Source: Pseudobutyrivibrio sp. OR37
Lineage (GTDB): Bacteria > Bacillota > Clostridia > Lachnospirales > Lachnospiraceae
Direction of reading: 5' to 3'
Assembly: GCF_900113655.1 (NCBI RefSeq)
Contig: NZ_FOQF01000006.1
Span: 80,447-144,446, forward strand
Length of the DNA stretch: 64,000 nucleotides
The notes under the pieces are model-generated. The model worked only from the letters and a program-made list of their open reading frames with translations. It searched no databases and was not told the DNA's origin. Made by a program: the position numbers and the translations under genes. Within the stretch, counting starts at the first letter, position 1; every line of letters begins with the position of its first letter. This document shows, one piece after another, positions 1-8,757 of this stretch.

Positions 1-393
1 TTTCCGGCATCAGTGTTTGAAATCGTACTTTCAGGTTGCCAAAATAGCTTGGGCAAAAGATTTTTCTACACAAAGGAGCAAAAGAAGCTGGCTCTTTCTA
101 ATATCAAAAAGATGGGAATAGAGAAGCTGAAAAACAGATGTTATCGTGAGCTTTCAGGTGGTCAGCAGCAGCGAGTATTGTTGGCGCGAGCATTGTGCGC
201 AACCAAAAAGGCAATTCTTTTGGATGAGCCAGTGGCAGGCCTGGACCCAACCGTAACGGAGGAAATGTACGAGCTAATCAAGCAGCTGAATGATGATGGC
301 ATGACAATCATAATGATTAGTCATGACCTTGCAAATGTAAGCAAGTATGCAAATAAGATTTTTGATGTGAATGAAGGAGTAGTGACATGCTAG
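1..393 (+). CDS. Metal ABC transporter ATP-binding protein, 5' end cut by window edge
   Basis: This is the C-terminal part of an ABC ATPase; the frame is open from base 1, so the start lies upstream. The ABC signature LSGGQQQR, the Walker B region AILLDEPVAGLD and the switch histidine (MISHDL) are present, while Walker A is outside the window. The downstream permease overlaps it by 7 nt and belongs to the ABC-3 family, which pairs with ZnuC/MntB-type ATPases. The protein therefore most likely powers zinc or manganese uptake at the membrane. The metal cannot be decided from sequence. Confidence 0.88.
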   Translation, partial: FPASVFEIVLSGCQNSLGKRFFYTKEQKKLALSNIKKMGIEKLKNRCYRELSGGQQQRVLLARALCATKKAILLDEPVAGLDPTVTEEMYELIKQLNDDGMTIIMISHDLANVSKYANKIFDVNEGVVTC

Positions 394-1220
394 ATACATT
401 AATAGAATATTTAAGCTTTCCTTTTGTAAGATATGCATTGATAGTGGGAGTGCTTATCGCACTTTGCTCCTCACTGCTTGGAGTTACACTGGTGCTTAAA
501 AGATATTCCTTCATAGGAGATGGCCTTTCACATGTAGCCTTCGGCGCCCTTGCCATCGCAACAGTTTTCAATCTGACTAATAGAATGATAATAGTTCTTC
601 CTGTCACTATCGCATTTGCGATACTTCTCCTTAGAAAGGGACAGAACACAAAGATAAAAGGAGATGCTGCAATCGCCATGCTTTCTGTTGGCGCTTTGGC
701 ATTTGGTTATATGCTGATGAATCTGTTCCCAAGCTCATCAAACGTATCAGGTGATGTGTGCACAACTTTGTTTGGCTCAATGTCAATTTTGATGCTTACA
801 AAGACTGATGTGTGGCTTTGTGGAATTCTTGCCATAATCGTAACTATACTGTTTATCTTTTTATATAATCGCATTTTTGCAGTAACCTTCGACGAGGATT
901 TTGCTAACGCTGTAGGCACCAAGGTAAATTTTTATAATTTGTTAATTGCTACAGTTATTGCTGTAATCATTGTCCTTGCAATGAATTTGGTGGGCTCTCT
1001 TTTGATATCAGCCTTAGTCATCTTCCCAGCACTTTCTGCAATGAGCATTCTTAAAAATTTTAAGAGCGTAACAATTTTCTCGGCAGTATCTTCTATGATA
1101 TGCGCACTGCTTGGAATTCTTATTTCCATCCTTGCAGGCACGCCAGTAGGTTCTACAATCGTGGCCGCTGATGTGGTGCTATTCGGTATTTGTTTTTTGA
1201 TTGGAAAAATCAGGGGGTAA
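387..1220 (+). CDS. Metal ABC transporter permease, ZnuB/ABC-3 family
   Basis: A 277-aa, very hydrophobic protein with about eight predicted membrane spans. The early segment with GDGLSHVAFGALA is typical of ABC-3 (ZnuB/MntB/TroC) permeases, and the length is normal for the family. Its ATG lies inside the last codons of the ATPase gene, so the two are probably translationally coupled. It should form the membrane channel for zinc or manganese. A lipoprotein gene follows after 3 nt. Confidence 0.9.
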   Translation: MLDTLIEYLSFPFVRYALIVGVLIALCSSLLGVTLVLKRYSFIGDGLSHVAFGALAIATVFNLTNRMIIVLPVTIAFAILLLRKGQNTKIKGDAAIAMLSVGALAFGYMLMNLFPSSSNVSGDVCTTLFGSMSILMLTKTDVWLCGILAIIVTILFIFLYNRIFAVTFDEDFANAVGTKVNFYNLLIATVIAVIIVLAMNLVGSLLISALVIFPALSAMSILKNFKSVTIFSAVSSMICALLGILISILAGTPVGSTIVAADVVLFGICFLIGKIRG

Positions 1221-1223
1221 TTA

Positions 1224-1748
1224 ATGAAGAAGAGATTATTAACAATTCTTTGTATAGTAGCCATGGTTATGTTGGCAGGCTGTGGAAAAGCTGGCAATGA
1301 TGCTGCAGCAGAAGTGGATATTAAAAATACTTCAGTAGCTCCTGAGGAAAATCAGTCAGAAGAGGGCGAGGAAGTTGAAGCATTAGAAGAAAGTACAAAA
1401 GACCCATCAGTAGATGTAGATTTAACATCGCTGTCATCTACTATGGTTTATTCAGAAGTCTTCAATATGATGATGGAGCCAGTGGCTTATGAAGGACAGA
1501 CTGTGAAGATGGACGGAAACTGCGCGATCTACACAGATGAAGAAACAGGAAATACTTACTATGCCTGTGTGGTACAGGATGCAACCCAGTGCTGCTCTCA
1601 GGGGCTTGAATTCCTTCTGGACGAAAGCCAATATGAAGCATCGGACTATCCAGTAGAAGGTGATCCAATCGTAATCAAGGGAACCTTCGCTACCTACGAA
1701 GAGAATGGTGGCACCTACATAACCATCAAGGATTCAGTTTTGGAATAA
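1224..1748 (+). CDS. Small lipoprotein of the metal-transport operon
   Basis: A 174-aa protein with a lipoprotein signal peptide (lipobox LAGC, cysteine at about residue 20). An acidic linker is followed by a compact C-terminal domain of about 100 residues. That domain has alternating beta-like stretches and a Cys-Cys pair in TQCCSQ, suggestive of an OB-like fold, but this is a guess. It starts 3 nt after the permease stop and so belongs to the same operon. It is too small to be a normal ZnuA solute-binding protein. It may be an accessory metal-binding or envelope protein; function unknown. Confidence 0.7.
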   Translation: MKKRLLTILCIVAMVMLAGCGKAGNDAAAEVDIKNTSVAPEENQSEEGEEVEALEESTKDPSVDVDLTSLSSTMVYSEVFNMMMEPVAYEGQTVKMDGNCAIYTDEETGNTYYACVVQDATQCCSQGLEFLLDESQYEASDYPVEGDPIVIKGTFATYEENGGTYITIKDSVLE

Positions 1749-1834
1749 TAACTATTAGGCAATTTTACACTTTAACTTGTTAAAGCGTTGTGATACAATA
1801 TTCTTTATTAACAGAATGTGTTAGGAGGGATATT

Positions 1835-2896
1835 ATGAAGAAAAGATTGCTTTCAATAATGATGGTTTTAACTCTTTCGGCTGTAATGGTTGGATGTGGT
1901 AATAAAGCAGCTTCTACAGATACTGGTGCAGATGCTTCAAACACAGAGGCTCCTGCAGATGGCAAGGTCTATAAGGTAGGCATTATTCAGTATGTAGATG
2001 ATGCATCCTTGAATCAGATTGTTGCAAATGTGGAGAGTCAGCTTGATGAGCTTGGCAAGGAGAAGGGCTGCACATTTGATTATGGTAATTACTATTATAA
2101 TGGTCAGGCAGATGCCACCACTATCAATCAGATAGTGACCGAGCTTATCAATGATGAGGTTGATGTGCTTGTTCCAGTAGCTACTCCTACAGCTATGATT
2201 TGCCAGTCTGCAACAGAGGATAATCAGATTCCTGTTGTGTTTGCAGCAGTATCAGACCCAGAGGCAGCAGGTCTTGTTGCATCTAATGACAAGCCAGGTG
2301 CTAACGTAACAGGTACTTCAGATGCTCTTAATACAGAGGCAGTTTTTGATTTAATTTTTGCTCAAAATAAGGATATTTCAAAGGTAGGTCTTCTTTACGA
2401 CAAGAGTCAGGATGCATCAGCTGGCCCTATCAATGAGGCAAAAAAGATTCTTGATGCAGCCGGTGTTGAATATGTAGAAAAGACAGGAACCTCTAATGAT
2501 GAGGTTATGCTTGCAGCCGATGCCCTTGTTGCGGCAGGCGTTGACGCAGTATTCACTCCTACTGATAACACAATCATGAAGTGCGAGCTTGCTATCTATG
2601 AGAAATTCATCGATGCAGGTATCCCACACTATTGCGGCGCTGATTCATTTGCACTTAATGGTGCTTACTTAGGATATGGCGTAAATTACGCAACACTTGG
2701 AAAAGAGACAGCTAACATGGTTGCAGAGGTGTTGGTAGATGGCAAGTCTCCAGCAGAGCTTCCAGTTAAGCTTCTTGATAATGGTACAGCTACAGTAAAT
2801 ACTGATACAGCAGCTGCTATCAATCTAGATTACGACAAGCTCAAGAGCATGTGCGACGGCTTCGTTGAAGTACAGACAGCGGAGGAGTTTGAGTAA
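1835..2896 (+). CDS. ABC transporter substrate-binding lipoprotein, TrpX-like (PF04392-type)
   Basis: Start at the ATG after GGAGG (1824-1828); an upstream in-frame ATG at 1790 would put extra residues ahead of a good signal peptide. The 353-aa product has a lipoprotein signal (VGCG) and the KVGIIQYVDDASLN beginning typical of the ABC_sub_bind family, whose best-known members bind tryptophan or tyrosine. Permease and ATPase genes follow with 1-nt overlaps. The amino-acid ligand is inferred from the family only. Confidence 0.88.
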   Translation: MKKRLLSIMMVLTLSAVMVGCGNKAASTDTGADASNTEAPADGKVYKVGIIQYVDDASLNQIVANVESQLDELGKEKGCTFDYGNYYYNGQADATTINQIVTELINDEVDVLVPVATPTAMICQSATEDNQIPVVFAAVSDPEAAGLVASNDKPGANVTGTSDALNTEAVFDLIFAQNKDISKVGLLYDKSQDASAGPINEAKKILDAAGVEYVEKTGTSNDEVMLAADALVAAGVDAVFTPTDNTIMKCELAIYEKFIDAGIPHYCGADSFALNGAYLGYGVNYATLGKETANMVAEVLVDGKSPAELPVKLLDNGTATVNTDTAAAINLDYDKLKSMCDGFVEVQTAEEFE

Positions 2897-3840
2897 TGTC
2901 TAGTATTTTTACAGTTTCGATTTTTATGAGTGCATTGGAGCTAGGGTGTATATACGCCCTAGTTGCCTTGGCACTTTTTATTTCTTTCACAATTCTTAAT
3001 ATCGCAGATCTTACTACAGATGGATGCTTTACTTTAGGCTGTGCAGTGGGCGCAATGGTGTCTCTTGCAGGTCATCCATTTTTAGCCCTTTTTGCTGCTA
3101 TGCTTGCAGGTGTTTGTGCAGGCTTTGTAACAGCTTTTCTTCAGACTAGACTTGGGGTAGAATCTATTCTTGCAGGTATCATCGTAAACACAGGATTATA
3201 CACAATTAATATTGCTGTAATGGGATTTTCTTCCATTGCAAATCTTTTTGGCTGCGACACAGTATTCTCTCTTGGAAAGGATACATTAGGCGCCACATTT
3301 TTAGGAGATTGGTACAAGGTTGTAATTGTAATTGCAATCGTTGCTATCATTGCAGTTGCTCTTTGGTGGTTCCTTGGCACCACCCTTGGAATGTCCATCA
3401 GAGCCACAGGTGATAATGCTGATATGGTGAAATCATCTTCCATCAATCCAACACTTACAATCACAGTTGGACTTTGTATTGCAAATTCACTGACAGGTCT
3501 TTCTGGTGCCCTTATTGCTCAGTACCAGAAATCTGCAGATATTAATATCGGTACAGGTATGGTAACAATCGCCCTGGCATCACTTATCATCGGACAGACC
3601 TTGATTGGTAACAAGGGTAGCATTCCAAGACGTATCCTTGGAACAATCCTAGGTTCCATTTTGTATCGCTTTATTGTAGCAATTGCTTTAAGACTTTCAG
3701 TTCCAGCCGAGGCATTGAAGCTGGTTTCTGCTATAATAGTAGCTGTTGCAATCGCAACACCTTATGTAAAAAGAAAGCTCGCTCTCAAAAAGCGCGAGTT
3801 TGCCAACTATAGAGGAAATGCCAGAAAGGAAGGTGTGTAA
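2896..3840 (+). CDS. ABC transporter permease (BPD_transp_2 family), TrpY-like
   Basis: A 314-aa membrane protein with about nine spans. It resembles the branched-chain/TrpY type of inner-membrane permease: N-terminal ALELGCIYALVALALFISF, with ADLTTDG in the first cytoplasmic loop. The start codon overlaps the stop of the binding-protein gene by one base, and the stop overlaps the ATPase start. The three genes form a tightly coupled importer, probably for an aromatic amino acid or a related small molecule. Confidence 0.88.
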   Translation: MSSIFTVSIFMSALELGCIYALVALALFISFTILNIADLTTDGCFTLGCAVGAMVSLAGHPFLALFAAMLAGVCAGFVTAFLQTRLGVESILAGIIVNTGLYTINIAVMGFSSIANLFGCDTVFSLGKDTLGATFLGDWYKVVIVIAIVAIIAVALWWFLGTTLGMSIRATGDNADMVKSSSINPTLTITVGLCIANSLTGLSGALIAQYQKSADINIGTGMVTIALASLIIGQTLIGNKGSIPRRILGTILGSILYRFIVAIALRLSVPAEALKLVSAIIVAVAIATPYVKRKLALKKREFANYRGNARKEGV

Positions 3841-4640
3841 TGCTTAAAATAGATAACATATCCAAAACCTTCAATCCTGGCACAGTTAATGAAAAGACAG
3901 CCCTAAAGAATCTTAGCCTAGATTTGGCTGATGGGGATTTTGCTACTATCGTAGGTTCAAATGGTGCTGGTAAATCCACTATGTTCAACGCTATCGCAGG
4001 CACCTTCATTGTAGATGAGGGAAATATTTATCTGGATGGAGAGGACATCACCTTCAAAAAGGAATATGTGAGAAGCCAGGACATCGGTCATCTGTTCCAG
4101 GACCCATTAAAGGGCACTGCACCTCACATGACCATCGAAGAAAACATGGCACTTGCCTATCTTAGAGCATCTCATTCCACAGGAAAGCTGTTCTCAAGAA
4201 TCAGCGCCAAGGACAAGGCAAAATTCAGAGAACAGTTAGCTTTACTTGGTATGGGATTAGAGGATAGAATGAAGCAGCCGGTAGGTTTACTATCAGGCGG
4301 GCAGCGTCAGGCACTGACACTTCTTATGGCCACCTTTGTAACCCCAAAGCTTTTGCTTTTGGACGAGCACACAGCGGCACTTGATCCTGCCACAGCAGAA
4401 AAGGTGTTAGAGCTCACCAAATCAATTGTTAAGGAACGAGGCATCACCTGCCTTATGGTTACCCACAATATGCATCAGGCCTTAGAGGTAGGAAACAGGA
4501 CGCTGATGATGAATGCAGGACGTATTGTTTTCGATACTTCAGGCGAGGAACGTGCCTCACTTTCCGTAGCAGATTTGCTGGAAAGGTTCAAAACAAAAGC
4601 AGGCGAAGATTTAGATAATGATAGAGTACTTTTAAGTTAA
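3840..4640 (+). CDS. ABC transporter ATP-binding protein, TrpZ-like
   Basis: A complete ABC ATPase of 266 aa: Walker A GSNGAGKST at about residue 38, signature LSGGQRQALT, Walker B LLLLDEHTAALD (His replaces the usual Pro after Glu, as is common in this subgroup) and a switch histidine in VTHNM. It supplies energy to the permease encoded just upstream. Its stop is 15 nt before the aspartokinase RBS/start region, so cotranscription with that gene is likely. Confidence 0.9.
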   Translation: MLKIDNISKTFNPGTVNEKTALKNLSLDLADGDFATIVGSNGAGKSTMFNAIAGTFIVDEGNIYLDGEDITFKKEYVRSQDIGHLFQDPLKGTAPHMTIEENMALAYLRASHSTGKLFSRISAKDKAKFREQLALLGMGLEDRMKQPVGLLSGGQRQALTLLMATFVTPKLLLLDEHTAALDPATAEKVLELTKSIVKERGITCLMVTHNMHQALEVGNRTLMMNAGRIVFDTSGEERASLSVADLLERFKTKAGEDLDNDRVLLS

Positions 4641-4655
4641 TCAGGAGGAATTGTA

Positions 4656-5978
4656 ATGAAAAAGGTTGTAAAATTTGGCGGAAGTTCACTTGCAGATGCG
4701 AAGCAGTTTAAGAAGGTGGGCGACATTATCAGAGCAGATGAAAACAGAGTTTTCGTCGTTCCATCAGCTCCTGGTAAGAGAAACAGCAAGGACACAAAGG
4801 TAACAGACATGCTCATCGGCACCTACGAAGACGCATCAAAGGGCAAGGATGTTTCATCCAATCTTGCAGCTATTAAGGCTAGATATGACGAGATTATAGA
4901 GGGGCTTGAGCTTAAAAACTTTAGCCTTGATGAGGATTTTAAAAAGATTGCTGCTGATATCAAGGAAGACCTTTCATTAGACTATCTTGCAAGCCGTGGC
5001 GAATATCTTAACGGCAAAATCATGGCAGAATATTTAGGCTACGATTTTATTGATGCAAAGGATGTTATTTTCTTCAACGAGGAAGGACATCTTAATTCAT
5101 ACAAGACAGAAAAGGCAATGGCCAAGACACTAGAGGAGCACCCACGTGCTGTTATCCCTGGATTCTACGGATGTGGCAAGGATGGAAGAGTAAAGACCTT
5201 CTCTAGAGGTGGTTCTGATGTTACAGGTTCTATCGTTGCAGGCGCTGCAAAGGTAGATGTATACGAAAACTGGACTGACGTATCAGGCTTCTTAATCTGC
5301 GACCCAAGAATCGTAAAGAATCCAGTAGGTATGCAGACCATCACATACCGCGAGCTTCGAGAGCTTTCATACATGGGCGCATCAGTGCTTCATGAGGATG
5401 CCATCTTCCCGGTTCGTTCAGCAGGTATTCCAATCAACATCAAAAACACCAACAAGCCAGATGATGACGGAACATGGATTGTAGAAAGCACAGGTCAGCG
5501 CAACGAATACGTTATCACAGGTATCGCTGGTAAGAAGGGCTTCTGCACAGTACTTATCACAAAGTCACTTATGAACTCAGAGGTTGGCTTCTGCCGTAAG
5601 GCTCTTTCAGCCTTCGAGGACAACGGAATCAACATCGAGCACATGCCATCAGGTATCGATACCATGACAGTTGTTGTTCATGAGGATGAATTCATCAACA
5701 AGGAGCAGGCAGTTGTTTCAGCTATCCACAGAAACTGCTCACCAGATTCTATCGAAATCGAATCTGACCTTGCTCTTATCGCAGTCGTTGGACGTGGTAT
5801 GAAGAGTACACGTGGTACTGCAGGTCGTATTTTTGCAGCCTTAAGTCATGCTCATGTTAATGTCCGCATGATTGACCAGGGTTCTTCCGAGCTTAACATC
5901 ATCATCGGTGTTGAAAACCAGGATTTCGAAGTAGCTGTTAAGGCCATCTACGATATTTTTGTAACAACTAAGCTTTAA
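4656..5978 (+). CDS. Aspartate kinase
   Basis: Phosphorylates L-aspartate, the first step toward lysine, threonine and methionine. The 440-aa protein starts with the kinase motif KFGGSS (residues 6-11) and contains SRGGSDVTGS in the aspartate-binding region. It ends with two ACT-like regulatory domains (about residues 295-440), so allosteric feedback is expected. It has the length of a monofunctional enzyme with no fused homoserine dehydrogenase. RBS AGGAGG sits about 8 nt before the ATG. Its position after an amino-acid-type importer and before a terminator suggests one transcription unit. Confidence 0.93.
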   Translation: MKKVVKFGGSSLADAKQFKKVGDIIRADENRVFVVPSAPGKRNSKDTKVTDMLIGTYEDASKGKDVSSNLAAIKARYDEIIEGLELKNFSLDEDFKKIAADIKEDLSLDYLASRGEYLNGKIMAEYLGYDFIDAKDVIFFNEEGHLNSYKTEKAMAKTLEEHPRAVIPGFYGCGKDGRVKTFSRGGSDVTGSIVAGAAKVDVYENWTDVSGFLICDPRIVKNPVGMQTITYRELRELSYMGASVLHEDAIFPVRSAGIPINIKNTNKPDDDGTWIVESTGQRNEYVITGIAGKKGFCTVLITKSLMNSEVGFCRKALSAFEDNGINIEHMPSGIDTMTVVVHEDEFINKEQAVVSAIHRNCSPDSIEIESDLALIAVVGRGMKSTRGTAGRIFAALSHAHVNVRMIDQGSSELNIIIGVENQDFEVAVKAIYDIFVTTKL

Positions 5979-5984
5979 TTATAG

Positions 5985-6022
5985 GTGCCTATCATAGTGA
6001 AAAAATGGTAGGCACTTGTTTT
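5985..6022 (+). terminator. Rho-independent terminator after aspartokinase
   Basis: Perfect 11-bp stem GTGCCTATCAT / ATGGTAGGCAC (5985-5995 and 6005-6015), 9-nt loop, then a T-rich tail. Confidence 0.85.
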
Positions 6023-6033
6023 ATGAATTTTAC

Positions 6034-6070
6034 TGGAAACGTTTCCAAAAAAGAATTTATAGTGTACAAT
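6034..6070 (+). promoter_or_regulatory. cre/LacI-type palindrome overlapping a promoter for the GH31 gene
   Basis: The perfect palindrome TGGAAACGTTTCCA (6034-6047) fits the CcpA/LacI operator consensus TGNAANCGNWNNCA. TTTCCA (6042-6047), N17, TACAAT (6065-6070) is a plausible promoter, which would place the palindrome across the -35 box. Carbon-source repression of the downstream alpha-glucosidase is the inference. Confidence 0.65.
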
Positions 6071-6103
6071 AAGAAAAAATGTTAAGGGAAGAGGGATATA
6101 TTT

Positions 6104-8356
6104 ATGGAATATGGTAAGTTTGCCGGAGCGACTGTAAATGACAATTGCGTAGCATTACAGTTTGAAAAGCAGGCTGTGAATGTGGAAATTATCACAGATG
6201 AAATTATTAGGGTTAATGTTCCTATCTGGAAGAAGGATTATAAATCTGTTGCTGTAGAAGGCAGCGTGGCTGTTCCAACAGATTTTGATGTGGAAGACCT
6301 TGAAGGAAACGCAGGAGTAAGAATCAAGACAAAGGAAGTAACCCTTGAAATTGGGGATGATTTTAAGTTCCAATTTTTAGATAGATACGGCGATGAGCTT
6401 CTTTCAAGCTTTGAGGGAGAGCGCAAGATATTTGGTGGCATATCAGAAGAAGCTCTTAATCTTTTGATTGCAGAGGGCCATCTTTTTAATGCAGACCAAT
6501 TTAAAACCCACGAGGTTGAGCAGCTTTTCAAGCTAAATGCCAGCGAAAAGTTCTATGGAATGGGCGACAAGACAGGCTTTTTAAATAAGCGTGGCTACTG
6601 CTATGAAAATTGGAATTCAGATATTCCGCAGCTTCACCACGAGAACATGCCAGCACTTTACAAATCCATTCCATTTGTGATTGGCAAGGGAAGCGGCTAC
6701 ACCTATGGTTTGTTCTTCGATAATACCTTCCATAGCTACATGGATCTGGGCAAGGAAAGCACTGAATATTTCTGGTATGGCGCCGATGATGGTAATCTTG
6801 ATTTCTATTTCATGGCAGGTGAGCGCATGACTGATATCGTGGAGCACTACACATATCTTACTGGACGTGCACCACTTCCACAGCTTTGGACACTGGGCTA
6901 TCATCAGTGCAGATGGGGTTACGAAAGTGCTAAAGATATCAGACGTGTTGCAAAGGGCATGAGAGAAAATCAAATCCCTTGCGAGACAGTTCAGTACGAC
7001 ATTGATTACATGGATGGTTACCGTGTATTCACTTGGGATGATAAAGAATACGAGCCAGCCGGCCAGCTTATAAAGGAGCTTAGCGAGGATGGCTTCAAGG
7101 CTGTCTGCATTATTGACCCAGGCGTAAAGGTTGACAAGGGCTACAGCGTTTACGACGAAGGAATTAAAAAGGATTACTTTGCCCACGATAAGGATGGGGA
7201 GGTTTATGTAAACGAGGTTTGGCCAGGTGATGCAGTTTATCCAGATTTTGGACGTTCTGATGTACGTAAATGGTGGTCAGACAATCACAAGTTCCTTACA
7301 GATATCGGCATGCAGGGAATCTGGAACGATATGAACGAGCCTGCAAGCTTTAGAGGCCCACTTCCACTTGATGTACAGTTTTCAGTGGATGACAGACTCA
7401 CTAATCATGCAGAGGCCCACAATGTATACGGTCACTACATGAGCATGGCTACCTACGAGGGAATGAAGGAGCTTACAGGCAAACGTCCACTTGTTATCAC
7501 AAGAGCCTGCTATGCTGGAACTCAGAAGTATTCTGCAGTATGGACAGGAGACAATCAATCTGTTTGGCCTCATTTACAAATGCTTATCCCTCAGCTTTGC
7601 AATCTTGGAATGAGTGGCTTTACCATTGCAGGAACAGACATCGGAGGTTTTGGCGGTGATACCAAACCAGAGCTTTTATGCAGATGGATAGAAGCAGCCG
7701 TATTCTCAACCTTCTTCAGAAATCACTGCGCCAAGGGCCATAAGGACCAGGAGCCATGGAACTTTGGTCAAGAGGTTGTAGACATCTATAGAAAATACGT
7801 TAAACTTCACTATAGATTTTTGCCTTACATCTACGACCTATTATTTGAAAGCCAAATCACAGGTCTTCCAGTAATGAGACCTTTAGTTTTGCACTACGAG
7901 GATGATGAAAACACCTTCAATCTCAACGATGAATACCTTGTCGGTGAGAACATGCTGGTGGCACCAATCGTAGAGCAGGGCGCTACCAAGCGTATGGTTT
8001 ATCTACCTGATGGAAATTGGATTAGCTACTGGGATGGCAAGAAATTCCAGGGCAATCAGCACATCATCGTGGATGCCCCAATCGATGTGCTTCCAATCTT
8101 CATTAAGGAAGGCAGCATCATCCCTATGTACGAAGATGTCCAGTACGTTGGCGAAAAGCCTTATGACACAGTAACTCTCCTTGTAGCTGGCGACAGCACC
8201 TGGGGTTCACACTACCAGGATAACGGCGAGGACTTTGAGTACCTGGATGGACAGTACAACCTCTACAGCTTCACTTACGAGGATGGCAAGCTGGATGTGG
8301 ACATGCTTCACGAGGGCTACGGGAAATATAAGGACATTAAGGTTGAAAAGCTTTAA
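6104..8356 (+). CDS. GH31 alpha-glucosidase (cytoplasmic)
   Basis: A 750-aa glycoside hydrolase family 31 enzyme that removes alpha-linked glucose from maltose, isomaltose or related oligosaccharides by a retaining mechanism. The nucleophile is Asp409 in WNDMNEP and the acid/base is Asp483 in WTGDNQS. The GH31 N-terminal beta-sandwich and the C-terminal sandwich (RMVYLPDGNWISYWDG) are both present. There is no signal peptide, so it acts on imported sugars and complements the maltodextrin operon that begins at 10738. It is monocistronic, with its own promoter/operator and terminator. Substrate linkage cannot be decided from sequence. Confidence 0.93.
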   Translation: MEYGKFAGATVNDNCVALQFEKQAVNVEIITDEIIRVNVPIWKKDYKSVAVEGSVAVPTDFDVEDLEGNAGVRIKTKEVTLEIGDDFKFQFLDRYGDELLSSFEGERKIFGGISEEALNLLIAEGHLFNADQFKTHEVEQLFKLNASEKFYGMGDKTGFLNKRGYCYENWNSDIPQLHHENMPALYKSIPFVIGKGSGYTYGLFFDNTFHSYMDLGKESTEYFWYGADDGNLDFYFMAGERMTDIVEHYTYLTGRAPLPQLWTLGYHQCRWGYESAKDIRRVAKGMRENQIPCETVQYDIDYMDGYRVFTWDDKEYEPAGQLIKELSEDGFKAVCIIDPGVKVDKGYSVYDEGIKKDYFAHDKDGEVYVNEVWPGDAVYPDFGRSDVRKWWSDNHKFLTDIGMQGIWNDMNEPASFRGPLPLDVQFSVDDRLTNHAEAHNVYGHYMSMATYEGMKELTGKRPLVITRACYAGTQKYSAVWTGDNQSVWPHLQMLIPQLCNLGMSGFTIAGTDIGGFGGDTKPELLCRWIEAAVFSTFFRNHCAKGHKDQEPWNFGQEVVDIYRKYVKLHYRFLPYIYDLLFESQITGLPVMRPLVLHYEDDENTFNLNDEYLVGENMLVAPIVEQGATKRMVYLPDGNWISYWDGKKFQGNQHIIVDAPIDVLPIFIKEGSIIPMYEDVQYVGEKPYDTVTLLVAGDSTWGSHYQDNGEDFEYLDGQYNLYSFTYEDGKLDVDMLHEGYGKYKDIKVEKL

Positions 8357-8373
8357 AACTAATAAATGAGCTA

Positions 8374-8413
8374 AGGCTCTGATTCGTAAATGAATCAGAG
8401 CCTTTCTTTTTTT
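8374..8413 (+). terminator. Rho-independent terminator after GH31 gene
   Basis: 12-bp perfect stem AGGCTCTGATTC / GAATCAGAGCCT (8374-8385, 8392-8403), 6-nt loop, followed by a run rich in T. It separates the GH31 gene from the array/nuclease unit. Confidence 0.9.
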
Positions 8414-8424
8414 GGAGAAAATTG

Positions 8425-8453
8425 TTGACAGCAACACCATAAAACGTTATATT
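8425..8453 (+). promoter_or_regulatory. Strong sigma-A-type promoter for array 1 and nuclease
   Basis: Perfect -35 TTGACA (8425-8430), 17-bp spacer, -10 TATATT (8448-8453). Transcription would begin near 8460, run about 85-90 nt through a T-rich leader, cross the array at 8546-8754 and enter the nuclease gene. A similar promoter precedes the other arrays. Confidence 0.75.
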
Positions 8454-8545
8454 AATGAAGATTTTTGTTATTTTATTTTTGTTTTTCACTATTCTTGCAG
8501 CACTTCGTTGCATGTTTCCGATGTTTTTTTATTGGCTTTTATGGT

Positions 8546-8754
8546 ACTACGTCTATGTTTTGTTAATTTAAATGTTAAGACGTAGTCAAAAACTATCGTT
8601 ACGTCTCGGGAGAGGTTTATGAGAACCGTAGACGTAGTTTGAAATGCACCCAAAAGAGAGCTTACGTCTTATTCTATCCCAAAGGATAAATTAGACGTAG
8701 TAGTATAGGCCTGCCTACGTCTTGCGATACGATTGTAGATGATTTAGACGTAGT
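8546..8754 (+). repeat. Array 1: four units of inverted 7-9-bp motifs with fixed 23-nt spacers
   Basis: The left motif TACGTCT starts at 8548, 8600, 8663 and 8716; the right motif AGACGTAGT starts at 8578, 8630, 8693 and 8746. Each left-right pair encloses exactly 23 nt, and the four spacers are unrelated to each other by eye. The right motif is identical in all 9 positions in every unit; only the 7 core bases of the left motif are invariant. Unit-to-unit steps are 52, 63 and 53 bp, close to 5, 6 and 5 helical turns. Each unit could also fold as an RNA hairpin (7-9 bp stem, 23-nt loop). The last right motif ends 3 nt before the nuclease ATG. It is not a CRISPR array: repeats are far too short and alternate in orientation. 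Confidence 0.9.
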
Positions 8755-8757
8755 GGG

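Noticed and set aside
1790..1834. Upstream ATG for the 1835 binding protein
   Set aside because: It would place 15 polar residues before a clear lipoprotein signal peptide; the GGAGG fits the 1835 start.
6617..7186. 189-aa minus-strand ORF within the GH31 gene
   Set aside because: Antisense to a well-supported catalytic gene; composition typical of a shadow frame.
8546..8754. CRISPR array
   Set aside because: Repeats are 7-9 bp, alternate in orientation, and no cas gene is near; spacing alternates between fixed 23 nt and variable gaps.
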